Of a stretch of 64,000 nt of DNA, positions 27,575-34,920 are shown piece after piece. This stretch comes from Croceivirga sp. Lineage in GTDB: Bacteria > Bacteroidota > Bacteroidia > Flavobacteriales > Flavobacteriaceae. The stretch covers positions 124,001 through 188,000 of the forward strand of contig JANQKR010000013.1 in the NCBI GenBank assembly GCA_028281025.1. The letters are read 5' to 3'. Within the stretch, counting starts at the first letter, position 1. Each line of letters opens with the position of its first letter. The notes below the pieces were generated by a model, which made no database searches, was not told where the DNA came from, and saw only the letters and a program-made list of their open reading frames with translations. The position numbers and the translations under genes are program-made.

Positions 27575-28306
27575 TCATTGCGCTTTAAAAACAAAGTTTA
27601 TAGGCACGCTGTACCCCACTTTGACGTTTTTTCCCCGTTGTTGCCCAGGGGTCATTTCCGGCAAACTGGCAATTATCCGTACCGCCTCTTCCTCCAGGAT
27701 ACGATCTGGCCCTCTTTGCCGAATATTCGCCACTTTTCCATTGGCATCCACTTCAAAGGTTACAAACACCCTTCCTTTTATGCCCATTTCCAAGGCAATT
27801 GCGGGATAGACCAAATTGTTGTGAATATGTTCCTGTACTTTTTGGTTAAAACATTCCCTTTTTTCCTCTTCGGTCTCCATACCCTCGCAACCCGGAAATA
27901 TGGGCGCTTTTTCGATGACGGCGAACGGTACCGATATTTCTTCCTCAACTTCCTCAACAGCTACGTCATCCACACGAACCACCACATCTTCTATATAGGT
28001 TTCTTGACTACTTTCCGTGGTTTCGATAATGGTTTCTTCAATGTCGGCCACATCATCAACAATTTCGATGACATCCGGGGCGTTGGGTGGAGGTGGGGGC
28101 GCTTCTACCTTAACCTGTTCGGTTTGGGGAACCTCTTCGTTAAAATCTTCCACAACCTGTACGATTTCAGCAAATTGTTGTGGCTTTTCATAGGTTTTCA
28201 TTTCGAGAAGCCTCCATGTTGTGAACAACGCTAAATTGAGACCTATCAAAAAGTATAACCCAATGTTTCTGTCAATGTCTGCTTTTGGATACTTTTTAGG
28301 TTTCAT
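27575..28306 (-). CDS. TonB-family energy transducer
   Basis: 243 residues. One membrane helix (about 15-35) after a basic N-terminus, a Pro- and Glu-rich periplasmic stalk (EAPPPPPNAP, then an acidic Val/Glu/Asp stretch, about 60-135), and a C-terminal TonB domain (QEHIHNNLVYPAIALEMGIKGRVFVTFEVDANGKVANI ... VGYSVPINFVFKAQ). It should couple the proton-motive force to SusC or TonB-dependent receptors such as those in this window. No exbB/exbD gene is adjacent; it stands alone between two terminators. Confidence 0.92.
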   Translation of the reverse strand: MKPKKYPKADIDRNIGLYFLIGLNLALFTTWRLLEMKTYEKPQQFAEIVQVVEDFNEEVPQTEQVKVEAPPPPPNAPDVIEIVDDVADIEETIIETTESSQETYIEDVVVRVDDVAVEEVEEEISVPFAVIEKAPIFPGCEGMETEEEKRECFNQKVQEHIHNNLVYPAIALEMGIKGRVFVTFEVDANGKVANIRQRGPDRILEEEAVRIIASLPEMTPGQQRGKNVKVGYSVPINFVFKAQ

Positions 28307-28408
28307 GGCATTTACTTTTACGGTTTACATAAAGGTATTTTAGCCTGTTGACCTACAAAATGATCCGAATCAGTTCAACAAACATTATACTGAAAAATAG
28401 GTTCGGTC

Positions 28409-28442
28409 ATAAAAAAACCCCAGCTTACGCTAGGGGTTTTTT
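28409..28442 (-). terminator. Intrinsic terminator after the DUF4136 gene
   Basis: AAAAAAACCCCAGC, loop TTAC, GCTAGGGGTTTTTT, with one extra A in one arm. It lies about 100 bases downstream of the DUF4136 stop on the minus strand and upstream of the TonB gene. Confidence 0.8.
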
Positions 28443-28541
28443 AACGCTTTTAGTAGTCCCTCCTGGGCCAATTCAAGACGTCAATTAACAAAAGATTGCC
28501 TTTTGACCCGTCTCAGGAAAATCAAAGGGAAAGAAAAAGTA

Positions 28542-29126
28542 CTATTCCGGAAATTTCTTAAAAATTTCCTTTAACATTCGTTCCATTAACGTTTGATCGG
28601 ATATGTGGGACTTGATATTTTCAGCGATACCCACCCAAACCAATTCCTTTGTTGTGCTATCGTACATTTCAACGACTAAACTTCCCTTTTTATAGGGCTT
28701 ATTATTGGTTGTGCTTTCATCACTTGAAAGATACCTCTGGCCCCCTGATGCGCCTGATGCGGCGTAGTTTGGGCTGCTCCCAGCAGAGCCTCCCGAAGAG
28801 GCCTGTTCGTATTTGCTCTTCGTATTTTCATTACTGTTTATTTCCCTATTTGTCCTTAATAAAAGTAATAGGTCCGGGTTTTCGGTATTGATGGAATACC
28901 CTTTTTTGATCATTTCGTTGTTCAAGGATGAAACTAAAGCGGGTTCCACGGAATTGTCAGCATCACTATTGAACGTATTGATGTCAAAAGTTGTATTTGG
29001 CAAATAAGCGAAGGTCTGGAATGCATTAAAGTTACCTTCTATGGATTTTTTTGTTTTGATGTTTGTTGCACAACTTCCTAGAAGTACTGATCCTAGAATA
29101 AGCAGAATTTTTGTGGTATTTTTCAT
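28542..29126 (-). CDS. DUF4136 lipoprotein
   Basis: 194 residues. Lipobox LLGSC (Cys about 19) after a short hydrophobic leader. The body starts with FNAFQTFAYLPN and contains the paired motif NEMIKKGYSINTENPDLLLLLRTNRE and GSLVVEMYDSTTKELVWVGIAENIKS, which are characteristic of DUF4136. A low-complexity Ser/Gly/Ala insert (about 113-130) is unusual in length. Function of the family is unknown; an envelope role is likely. Single gene followed by a terminator. Confidence 0.85.
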   Translation of the reverse strand: MKNTTKILLILGSVLLGSCATNIKTKKSIEGNFNAFQTFAYLPNTTFDINTFNSDADNSVEPALVSSLNNEMIKKGYSINTENPDLLLLLRTNREINSNENTKSKYEQASSGGSAGSSPNYAASGASGGQRYLSSDESTTNNKPYKKGSLVVEMYDSTTKELVWVGIAENIKSHISDQTLMERMLKEIFKKFPE

Positions 29127-29183
29127 ATCGGTAACTTTAACCCTTAAGATAGTATTTTCTTACGTATAAAACAATTGGAGGTG

Positions 29184-30497
29184 CTAATCTTCCACCCAAA
29201 AAGGGATATTGGCATGTGCCGAATGGTCATGGCCATCTTCCACGTAGATAAACAATCGATACGCCCCTTCTTCTTCCGGAGCACGGAAAGTGACAAAATC
29301 CGCCATAGGTGCTGCAAAAAGCCCGTTTATTTTTTCAGGAATGTATTCTGCGTCCCCCCCGGTTTTTGAAGACCGGCTCTCCCGCATAATTTCCCACCGA
29401 TAGGTCAATTCATCCTTATCCGGATCTTTTGCAACTACCTGGGCCTTATAGGATCTTTTGGTCGTCAATCTAATGCTATTTTGAGCCCTCTTTCCCTCCA
29501 AGGTAAAATCTTCCAATTGCGGGCTTCGGTTTTTGGGCCATTCGCCATTCCAGGCATAATGCATCATGTCCACTGACTCCGTTTCCATCCCGTTGGGCAG
29601 GAACATGCCAAACCAGGTAGGGGTACGTTCCTGTTTCTGGCCCCATAGGAACACAAAGGAGCCCATCACCTGTTTTGGTAACCCCAAAATGGATTTTTGG
29701 TAGCGCTGTAAATAAAGATCTGCCTTTGTAGAGCTATTATTTTCCAAGGGAGCCCCCCAATCTGTTTTTTCCACCTCCCAATAACCGGTGGCACCCCATT
29801 CGGTTACCAATAGGGGTCCCTTATAACCTGAGTCCCTAATCAGCTGGGGAAGTACATCCATGGGACCATAGAGTTGAACACTCAAAAAATCAACTTCCGG
29901 TGCTTTTTTGGTCACTAAGGTTGCGAGTTCCTTATCGATGCCAGCCAAAGGAGTGGTTGTTACATGGTTTGGGTCGATTTCATGAATCATTTTGGCGATT
30001 TCATTCACGGCATCCCAAACCTTGGGGTTTTGGGATTGTAAATTCATCTCGTTCCCAATGCCCCATAGCATGAGTGCCGGATGATCCTTAAGGGCCAGGA
30101 CTCGTTTACGGATACGCTCCAATTGCATCTTGACCGCTTTTTTGTCGTTGTAATCAAAGCCATGCCGTTCCAGGCCCACCCAAATCCCCATCATCACCTT
30201 TAATCCCAATTCGTGGGCCTTGTCCAAGACCTCCTTTCCGTTTTCCGTGCTCCAAGTCCTAAGGGCGTTTGCGCCATGCCTGGCCAGGGCCTCTATATCC
30301 CCATTGTCCACACCAGCGCCTTTTACGTAAAAGGGTTCCCCATTCAAAAAGAGGCGGTAGCCATCATCGGTCATCCGAATTTCGGATTTGGTTGTCTGGG
30401 TCTTCATGTCCTGCATAGTAAACAAAGGGTTGGAAAACAAAAGAATCAATACCATCAAAAAGGGCTTATAAAGCGATGCAAAGTGGTCCATTTTCAT
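29184..30497 (-). CDS. Exported GH2-like glycoside hydrolase (TIM-barrel type)
   Basis: About 437 residues from the ATG at 30497, which directly precedes a hydrophobic leader (FLMVLILLFSNPLF); an earlier in-frame ATG would overlap the preceding gene. The TIM barrel starts at DGYRLFLNGEPFYVKGAGVDNGD, a typical GH2 catalytic-domain opening. The likely acid/base Glu is in LMLWGIGNEMN and the nucleophile Glu in PLLVTEWGATG. The C-terminal 100 residues look like an Ig-type or PKD-like beta-sandwich (YKAQVVAKDPDKDELTYRWEIM). No sugar-binding GH2 N-terminal domains are present. Substrate unknown. It follows the BNR-repeat protein gene after about 50 bases. Confidence 0.78.
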   Translation of the reverse strand: MKMDHFASLYKPFLMVLILLFSNPLFTMQDMKTQTTKSEIRMTDDGYRLFLNGEPFYVKGAGVDNGDIEALARHGANALRTWSTENGKEVLDKAHELGLKVMMGIWVGLERHGFDYNDKKAVKMQLERIRKRVLALKDHPALMLWGIGNEMNLQSQNPKVWDAVNEIAKMIHEIDPNHVTTTPLAGIDKELATLVTKKAPEVDFLSVQLYGPMDVLPQLIRDSGYKGPLLVTEWGATGYWEVEKTDWGAPLENNSSTKADLYLQRYQKSILGLPKQVMGSFVFLWGQKQERTPTWFGMFLPNGMETESVDMMHYAWNGEWPKNRSPQLEDFTLEGKRAQNSIRLTTKRSYKAQVVAKDPDKDELTYRWEIMRESRSSKTGGDAEYIPEKINGLFAAPMADFVTFRAPEEEGAYRLFIYVEDGHDHSAHANIPFWVED

Positions 30498-30549
30498 GTT
30501 TGTCCTTATTTTGCTTTCTCGAATCAATTCAGCTTCACCTCCCATGTCG

Positions 30550-33500
30550 CTATTCCCCAAAATCCGAAAAGTCCGCTACCCCAGCTTTTCCCAAAGCACG
30601 GTTGACCTTGGCTCCCTCCTTGGTGATGATCTGCTCCAACGCCCCAAGATGCCGATCCAATTCCGCGGAGAGCTCCCTAAAGACCTTGTAGGCCCCATCG
30701 GTAGGTCGGGCATCTCCGTTCTCGACACTACGTCGTAGGGAAGCCAAACGGTTATTAAGCTTTATGGGGAAGTTCAAAGGGTCCTGGTTGGACTGGTTTT
30801 TCACCTGGTAAAGTTCCTGCTCAATTGCGGCAAGCTTGTCCAAAAAGGGTTGGGCCGTGCTCTTGTAAGTAGCCGTACCCAGCGCATCCTTATTTGCCTC
30901 CAAATGCGCCCGTATCTTGCGAATATGGATTACTGCTTCGTTGGTGGCACTGGTTTTTTGAACAATCTGCTGGGAGAGGTCAAATTGCTCCTGCAAGTCG
31001 GCTTCGGTGATCCCCTTTAAATTGGGATCCATCAAAACGTCAAACGAATGTGTCTGGCTTTCTCCTCCAACTTTCATCCGCACCTGATAGGTGCCCAATG
31101 GGGCTTTTGGGCCTCGCTTGGGCCTTGCACTCCAGATGATCATCCCTTCAAAATCCGTAGCGCCTTTATAACGCAGATCCCAGGAAAATGTATTCAGGCC
31201 CTGCGCGGTTGTCGGCTTGGTAGACCCGCCTTTTTTCCACCAGGGAAGATCTGGATCTTCCTCATATGCTGGCTTGCTTCCCGTAAATGTATCGATGAGT
31301 TTGCCTTCCGCATCCAAAATCTCAAAGGTGATGGTGTCCAGTTCCTGCTTCAGGTAATACTGCACATTCGCATCGTAGACCCCACGAATCGCATCGGCCG
31401 GTTCAAATAACACGGCCTCCTTGCCTTTCATCCCTGGCATGTATTGCCGCAGCGGGCGGATGTCATCCAGGATCCAAAAGCCGCGCCCGTGGGAGCCCAC
31501 GACCACATCGTTGTCCTTTACCACCAAATCCCGAATGGGCGTGTCCGGTAAGTTGCCTTGCAGGGATTGCCAGAGGGCTCCGTCGTTAAGGGAGAAATAC
31601 ACCCCGTGTTCCGTTCCCAAATAAAGAAGACCTTCCCGCTTCGGGTCTTCCCGAACGGCCCGGGCAAAATGTCCGTCTTCAATACCATTAATGATTTTCG
31701 TCCAGGTCTTCCCATAGTCATGTGTTTTGAAGACGTAAGGCTGGCGGTCGTCTACCTGATAGCGGTTGGCCGCCAGGAACAATGTCCCTGGACGGTGCCG
31801 GGATTCGTCAATAATGCTGATACGGGAAAACTTCGGTAGGCCTTCCGGGGTAATGTCCTCCCAGGTGCCGCCTCCATCGCGTGTTATGTGCATCTTCCCA
31901 TCATCCGAACCGGCCCAGATCGTACCGATATCGTGCCAGGAAGGCGCCAGGGCAAAGACCGTAGCGTAAATCTCTGGCCCATTCATATCCATGGTAATCA
32001 CTCCCCCGGTCTTGCCAAGGGTGCTGGGGTCCGCATAGGTAAGGTCCGGGCTGATCTTCTCCCAGGATTGCCCGTCATTCGTCGTCTTCCAAACATGTTG
32101 GGAACAGGTATACATTACGCTGGCATCCTGCTTTGCAAACATAATCGGGAAGGTCCATTGCCAGCGTTCCGGAAGGGCATCGGCAGGTTCCCCGGAGAAG
32201 AATCGCGGATATACCTGAATGTCTCGAATCTGTCCGTTACTGCGGTCGTAACGCGTTAACAATGCCCCCTGACTACCAGCGTAGAAGATATCCGGGTGCT
32301 CGGGGTGCTGGGTAATCCAGCCGCTCTCACCACCGCCCACGGGATACCACCAGCCGTGGTTCGGTCCACGAGCTTGCATATGGCTCCAACCGTCGCTGGG
32401 CATGGCCAAGGTTGAGTTGTCCTGCTGAGCACCGGCCACATGGTAGGGCACATCGCTGGTCGCCATCACATGGTAGAACTGCGAAGTGGGAAAATCCTGT
32501 AAGGTCCAGGACTTACCGCCATTGATACTTACATTCCCCCCTCCATCATTGGAGTTGATCATCCGCTCTGGATTGTTCGGGTCGATCCAGAGGTCGTGGT
32601 TATCCCCGTGTGGCACCTTAATGGTGACATCAAAAGTCTTGCCCCCGTCCGTGGATTTATAAAAGCCTGTGTTTAAACAGTAGACCGTTTCCTTATCTAC
32701 CGGATCGGCGTAAATGCGGGAGTAGTAAAAGGCGCGCTGCCGCAGCTTGCGCTCGTCATTGGTGCGTTCCCAGGATTTCCCGGCATCGTCCGAACGGAAA
32801 ACCCCACCTTCATTGGCTTCCACAATGGCCCATACCCGGTTGGAATCTGCTGGGGATACCGTTACCCCAATCTTTCCGATAGGCCCTTCCGGCATGCCAG
32901 AATTGCCCGTCAGATCCGTCCAGGTATCTCCCCCGTCCGTGGATTTCCACAACTTGCTATCGCCTCCTCCGCCCCACATTTTCCAGGCCTTTCGGTAGAC
33001 TTCCCATGTGGTGGCGTAAATCACCTCCGGGTTATTGCGGTCTAGGATCAGATCCACCGCTCCCGCCTTAGGGCTCACATACAATATTTTCTCCCAGGTT
33101 GTGCCTCCATCCGCACTGCGGAAGACCCCGCGCTCCTCGTTCTCTCCATAAGGATGTCCCAGGGCCGCCACATAGACCAGGTCGGGATTCGTAGGGTGGA
33201 TGCGGATGCGCGCCACCGCCTGGGTTTCCTTTAGGCCAAGATGCGTCCATGTTTCCCCGGCATCCGTGCTTTTGTACACTCCATCTCCCTGGGTAATGCT
33301 TCCACGTAACTGTACCTCTCCCATACCGATATAAACGATATCCGGATTGGATTCGGACACCGCCACCGCGCCTACGGAAGAACTGGTCACTTGCCCATCC
33401 GTAACGGGCTTCCATTCATTGCCGCCATCCGTCGTTTTCCAAAGCCCCCCGCCGGTAGCCCCAAAATAGTATTCATTGGTCCTGGTCGGACTTCCGGCAC

Positions 33501-33663
33501 ATCCCAGGGATCGTCCACCCCTGTTCGGCCCAATGTTCCGCCATTCCAATCCCTCGTAGAAACCGGCATCAATGGGGAGTGAAGCCTGGGCCATGGTTGT
33601 TTGACCACTTAAAAGTGTAACAATGCACGTGAAGATCAAAGATGGGATAATGTTGGTTTTCAT
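30550..33663 (-). CDS. Exported BNR/VPS10-like beta-propeller protein
   Basis: 1037 residues with a signal peptide (about 1-26). Most of the protein is a set of beta-propeller blades with Asp-box motifs: STDAGETW, SADGGTTW, STDGGDTW, SDDAGKSW, STDGGKTF, SINGGKSW, TNDGQSW, TRDGGGTW, THDYGKTW. This matches the exported sortilin/VPS10-like or WD40/YVTN/BNR proteins common in Bacteroidota, often labelled glycosyl hydrolase without biochemical proof. The last 250 residues hold a beta-sandwich and a helical bundle (ADLQEQFDLSQQIVQKTSATNEAVIHIRKIRAHLEA). First of a two-gene unit with the GH2-like enzyme. Confidence 0.85.
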   Translation of the reverse strand: MKTNIIPSLIFTCIVTLLSGQTTMAQASLPIDAGFYEGLEWRNIGPNRGGRSLGCAGSPTRTNEYYFGATGGGLWKTTDGGNEWKPVTDGQVTSSSVGAVAVSESNPDIVYIGMGEVQLRGSITQGDGVYKSTDAGETWTHLGLKETQAVARIRIHPTNPDLVYVAALGHPYGENEERGVFRSADGGTTWEKILYVSPKAGAVDLILDRNNPEVIYATTWEVYRKAWKMWGGGGDSKLWKSTDGGDTWTDLTGNSGMPEGPIGKIGVTVSPADSNRVWAIVEANEGGVFRSDDAGKSWERTNDERKLRQRAFYYSRIYADPVDKETVYCLNTGFYKSTDGGKTFDVTIKVPHGDNHDLWIDPNNPERMINSNDGGGNVSINGGKSWTLQDFPTSQFYHVMATSDVPYHVAGAQQDNSTLAMPSDGWSHMQARGPNHGWWYPVGGGESGWITQHPEHPDIFYAGSQGALLTRYDRSNGQIRDIQVYPRFFSGEPADALPERWQWTFPIMFAKQDASVMYTCSQHVWKTTNDGQSWEKISPDLTYADPSTLGKTGGVITMDMNGPEIYATVFALAPSWHDIGTIWAGSDDGKMHITRDGGGTWEDITPEGLPKFSRISIIDESRHRPGTLFLAANRYQVDDRQPYVFKTHDYGKTWTKIINGIEDGHFARAVREDPKREGLLYLGTEHGVYFSLNDGALWQSLQGNLPDTPIRDLVVKDNDVVVGSHGRGFWILDDIRPLRQYMPGMKGKEAVLFEPADAIRGVYDANVQYYLKQELDTITFEILDAEGKLIDTFTGSKPAYEEDPDLPWWKKGGSTKPTTAQGLNTFSWDLRYKGATDFEGMIIWSARPKRGPKAPLGTYQVRMKVGGESQTHSFDVLMDPNLKGITEADLQEQFDLSQQIVQKTSATNEAVIHIRKIRAHLEANKDALGTATYKSTAQPFLDKLAAIEQELYQVKNQSNQDPLNFPIKLNNRLASLRRSVENGDARPTDGAYKVFRELSAELDRHLGALEQIITKEGAKVNRALGKAGVADFSDFGE

Positions 33664-33685
33664 GGGTTGGTGGATTTAGTTTGAA

Positions 33686-33700
33686 GGGGTCAGGGACCCC
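33686..33700. repeat. Short perfect inverted repeat before the BNR gene
   Basis: GGGGTC, AGG, GACCCC, about 25 bases upstream of the BNR start. Possible operator or 5'-leader hairpin; nothing else supports a role. Confidence 0.3.
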
Positions 33701-33867
33701 AATACCTTCATTTCAAATAACAGAGTAAGATAACGAAATGTTGGAAGCCAAAGAAAATAGATTCCGTTTATTTATCTGAATAAGATGTCTGAAGCATTGG
33801 ATTTTGAAAAACCACAAATAGCTTTCTATCAATATTTTATGGCAAACAAAGCTACCTTCCTTTGTTG

Positions 33868-34158
33868 TCAATCGTAGTTGATGCGATCCCGAATGGTACC
33901 ATCCTGTCTATGGATAATTACATCAGCCTTATACTTTCTGGCCAGACGTTTCGCTTTTCTTATGGCCGTATCCTGACGTCGGTGTTTGGAGGTAATACGT
34001 TTATTTCCCGCTCTCTTTACAGCCCAGCCGTTGTCATAAGGTATGACGTGCTGATGCCAGGTTCTTCCCCGACCGTCCTGACGTACACTTTTAAAAAAGA
34101 CCTCCACAATTTCAATTAAAATGGCTATCCAGGATTTGGATTTGCTGCCTTTGGGCAT
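33868..34158 (-). CDS. DUF2188 small basic protein
   Basis: 96 residues, strongly basic. The pattern TWHQHVIPYDNGWAVKRAGNKRITSKHRRQDTAIRKAKRLARKYKADVIIHRQDGTIRDRINYD matches DUF2188, a short domain with a W-x-V-x-R core and a closing HxxDGxIxxxxxY. Function of the family is unknown. The first 30 residues are an added hydrophobic or basic leader; a later start within it cannot be excluded. It stands alone between the BNR operon and the tRNA locus. Confidence 0.75.
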   Translation of the reverse strand: MPKGSKSKSWIAILIEIVEVFFKSVRQDGRGRTWHQHVIPYDNGWAVKRAGNKRITSKHRRQDTAIRKAKRLARKYKADVIIHRQDGTIRDRINYD

Positions 34159-34355
34159 AGTATTTTACTTGAGTTTCCCGAAGATACTGTTTTCAAAAAG
34201 GAATAGCGCTGGTTCGGAAATGCTATCAAGCCCATTTCTTTTGTTGAAATGGAAACCCACACCTTGTTGTGCGGGTTTTCTGCTTGATGTGGTCCCACTT
34301 GGCTTACCTCGACCCCGCTCGGCATGAACTTCTCGCCCAGGTTCATTCCATGAAA

Positions 34356-34381
34356 AAAGCCTTCACTTGCGTAAAGGCTTT
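34356..34381 (-). terminator. Terminator hairpin in repeat unit 1
   Basis: AAAGCCTT and AAGGCTTT arms around a 10-base loop, followed by six T on the minus strand. A duplicate of the terminator in unit 2. Confidence 0.65.
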
Positions 34382-34460
34382 CTTACCACTGTCGTGGTCC
34401 CACCTGGCTTACCTCGACCCCGCTCGGCATGAACTTCTCGCCCAGGTTCATTCCATGAAA

Positions 34461-34486
34461 AAAGCCTTCACTTTCGTAAAGGCTTT
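34461..34486 (-). terminator. tRNA terminator (repeat unit 2)
   Basis: AAAGCCTT and AAGGCTTT arms with T-run on the minus strand, 13 bases past the tRNA 3' end; the most likely terminator of the tRNA transcript. Confidence 0.75.
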
Positions 34487-34498
34487 CTACCACTGTCG

Positions 34499-34572
34499 TG
34501 GTCCCACCTGGGCTCGAACCAGGGACCAACTGATTATGAGTCAGCTACTCTAACCAACTGAGCTATAGGACC
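34499..34572 (-). tRNA. tRNA with CAU anticodon (Met elongator, or Ile2)
   Basis: A complete 74-base cloverleaf read on the minus strand: acceptor GGTCCTA with TGGGACC and discriminator A, D-arm TAGCTCAGTTGGTTAGAG, anticodon arm GCTGA-CTCATAA-TCAGT giving anticodon CAU, T-arm CCTGGTTCGAGCCCAGG. The 3' CCA is not encoded. Elongator Met is the more likely identity; tRNA-Ile2 with a modified C cannot be excluded by eye. The initiator is excluded because the first pair is G-C. Confidence 0.93.
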
Positions 34573-34920
34573 GTTGTTAATGGATAATTGATAATTTCCA
34601 AAATCAACTATCCATATTTCAATATTTCCTTCCTCTAATCCCCTATTACCAAATTTCATGCGCTATAGTGGCGAAGGCGGACGCAAAACTACTATTTATT
34701 TTCCGCTACCACAATACTATAGGTCCTATTCTTGGCTGTTGCCCCGCCAGAATCCAAATGTCAAATTAATGTTATATTCTGCATTAACGTAGTATGGCTT
34801 GGCATCCTACCTTACTTTCAATTATATTAGATTTTTTCTTGAAGGCCATTTGAACTATTGGGTAATACCATAATCCTTAAAATTTGACTCCCGCTTTTGG
34901 GCAGTGTGTAAACAGACCAG
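34573..34920. other. Intergenic region between tRNA and GH65 gene
   Basis: About 350 AT-rich bases. Apart from the inverted repeat at 34580-34615 nothing is recognisable. It must hold the promoters of the tRNA (minus) and of the GH65 gene (plus), but no convincing -33/-7 pair is seen. Confidence 0.5.
34580..34615. repeat. Inverted repeat upstream of the tRNA
   Basis: ATGGATAATTGAT and ATCAACTATCCAT, 13-base arms with one mismatch around a 10-base spacer, beginning eight bases outside the tRNA 5' end. Possibly a small dispersed palindromic repeat. Confidence 0.5.

Larger units (their letters stand above)
34290..34498. repeat. Two tandem ~105-bp copies of a tRNA 3'-end plus terminator unit
   Basis: Unit 1 is 34290-34394 and unit 2 is 34395-34498; they differ at only a few positions. 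Each begins TGGTCCCAC(C/T)TGG, the complement of the last 13 bases of the tRNA that starts at 34499, and each contains a hairpin with a T-run on the minus strand. The array therefore repeats the 3' tip of the tRNA and its terminator. Confidence 0.9.

Noticed and set aside
27554-28234. 226-codon plus-strand frame antisense to tonB
   Set aside because: Composition is Phe/His/Arg-rich noise and the TonB frame on the minus strand has full family motifs.
34290-34498. Degenerate extra tRNA genes
   Set aside because: Only the last 13 bases of the tRNA are repeated; no D- or anticodon-arm remains are present in the units.
34269-34553. 94-codon frame across the tRNA-linked repeats
   Set aside because: It is made of the two 105-base repeat units and part of the tRNA; the repeated peptide is a by-product of the tandem repeat.
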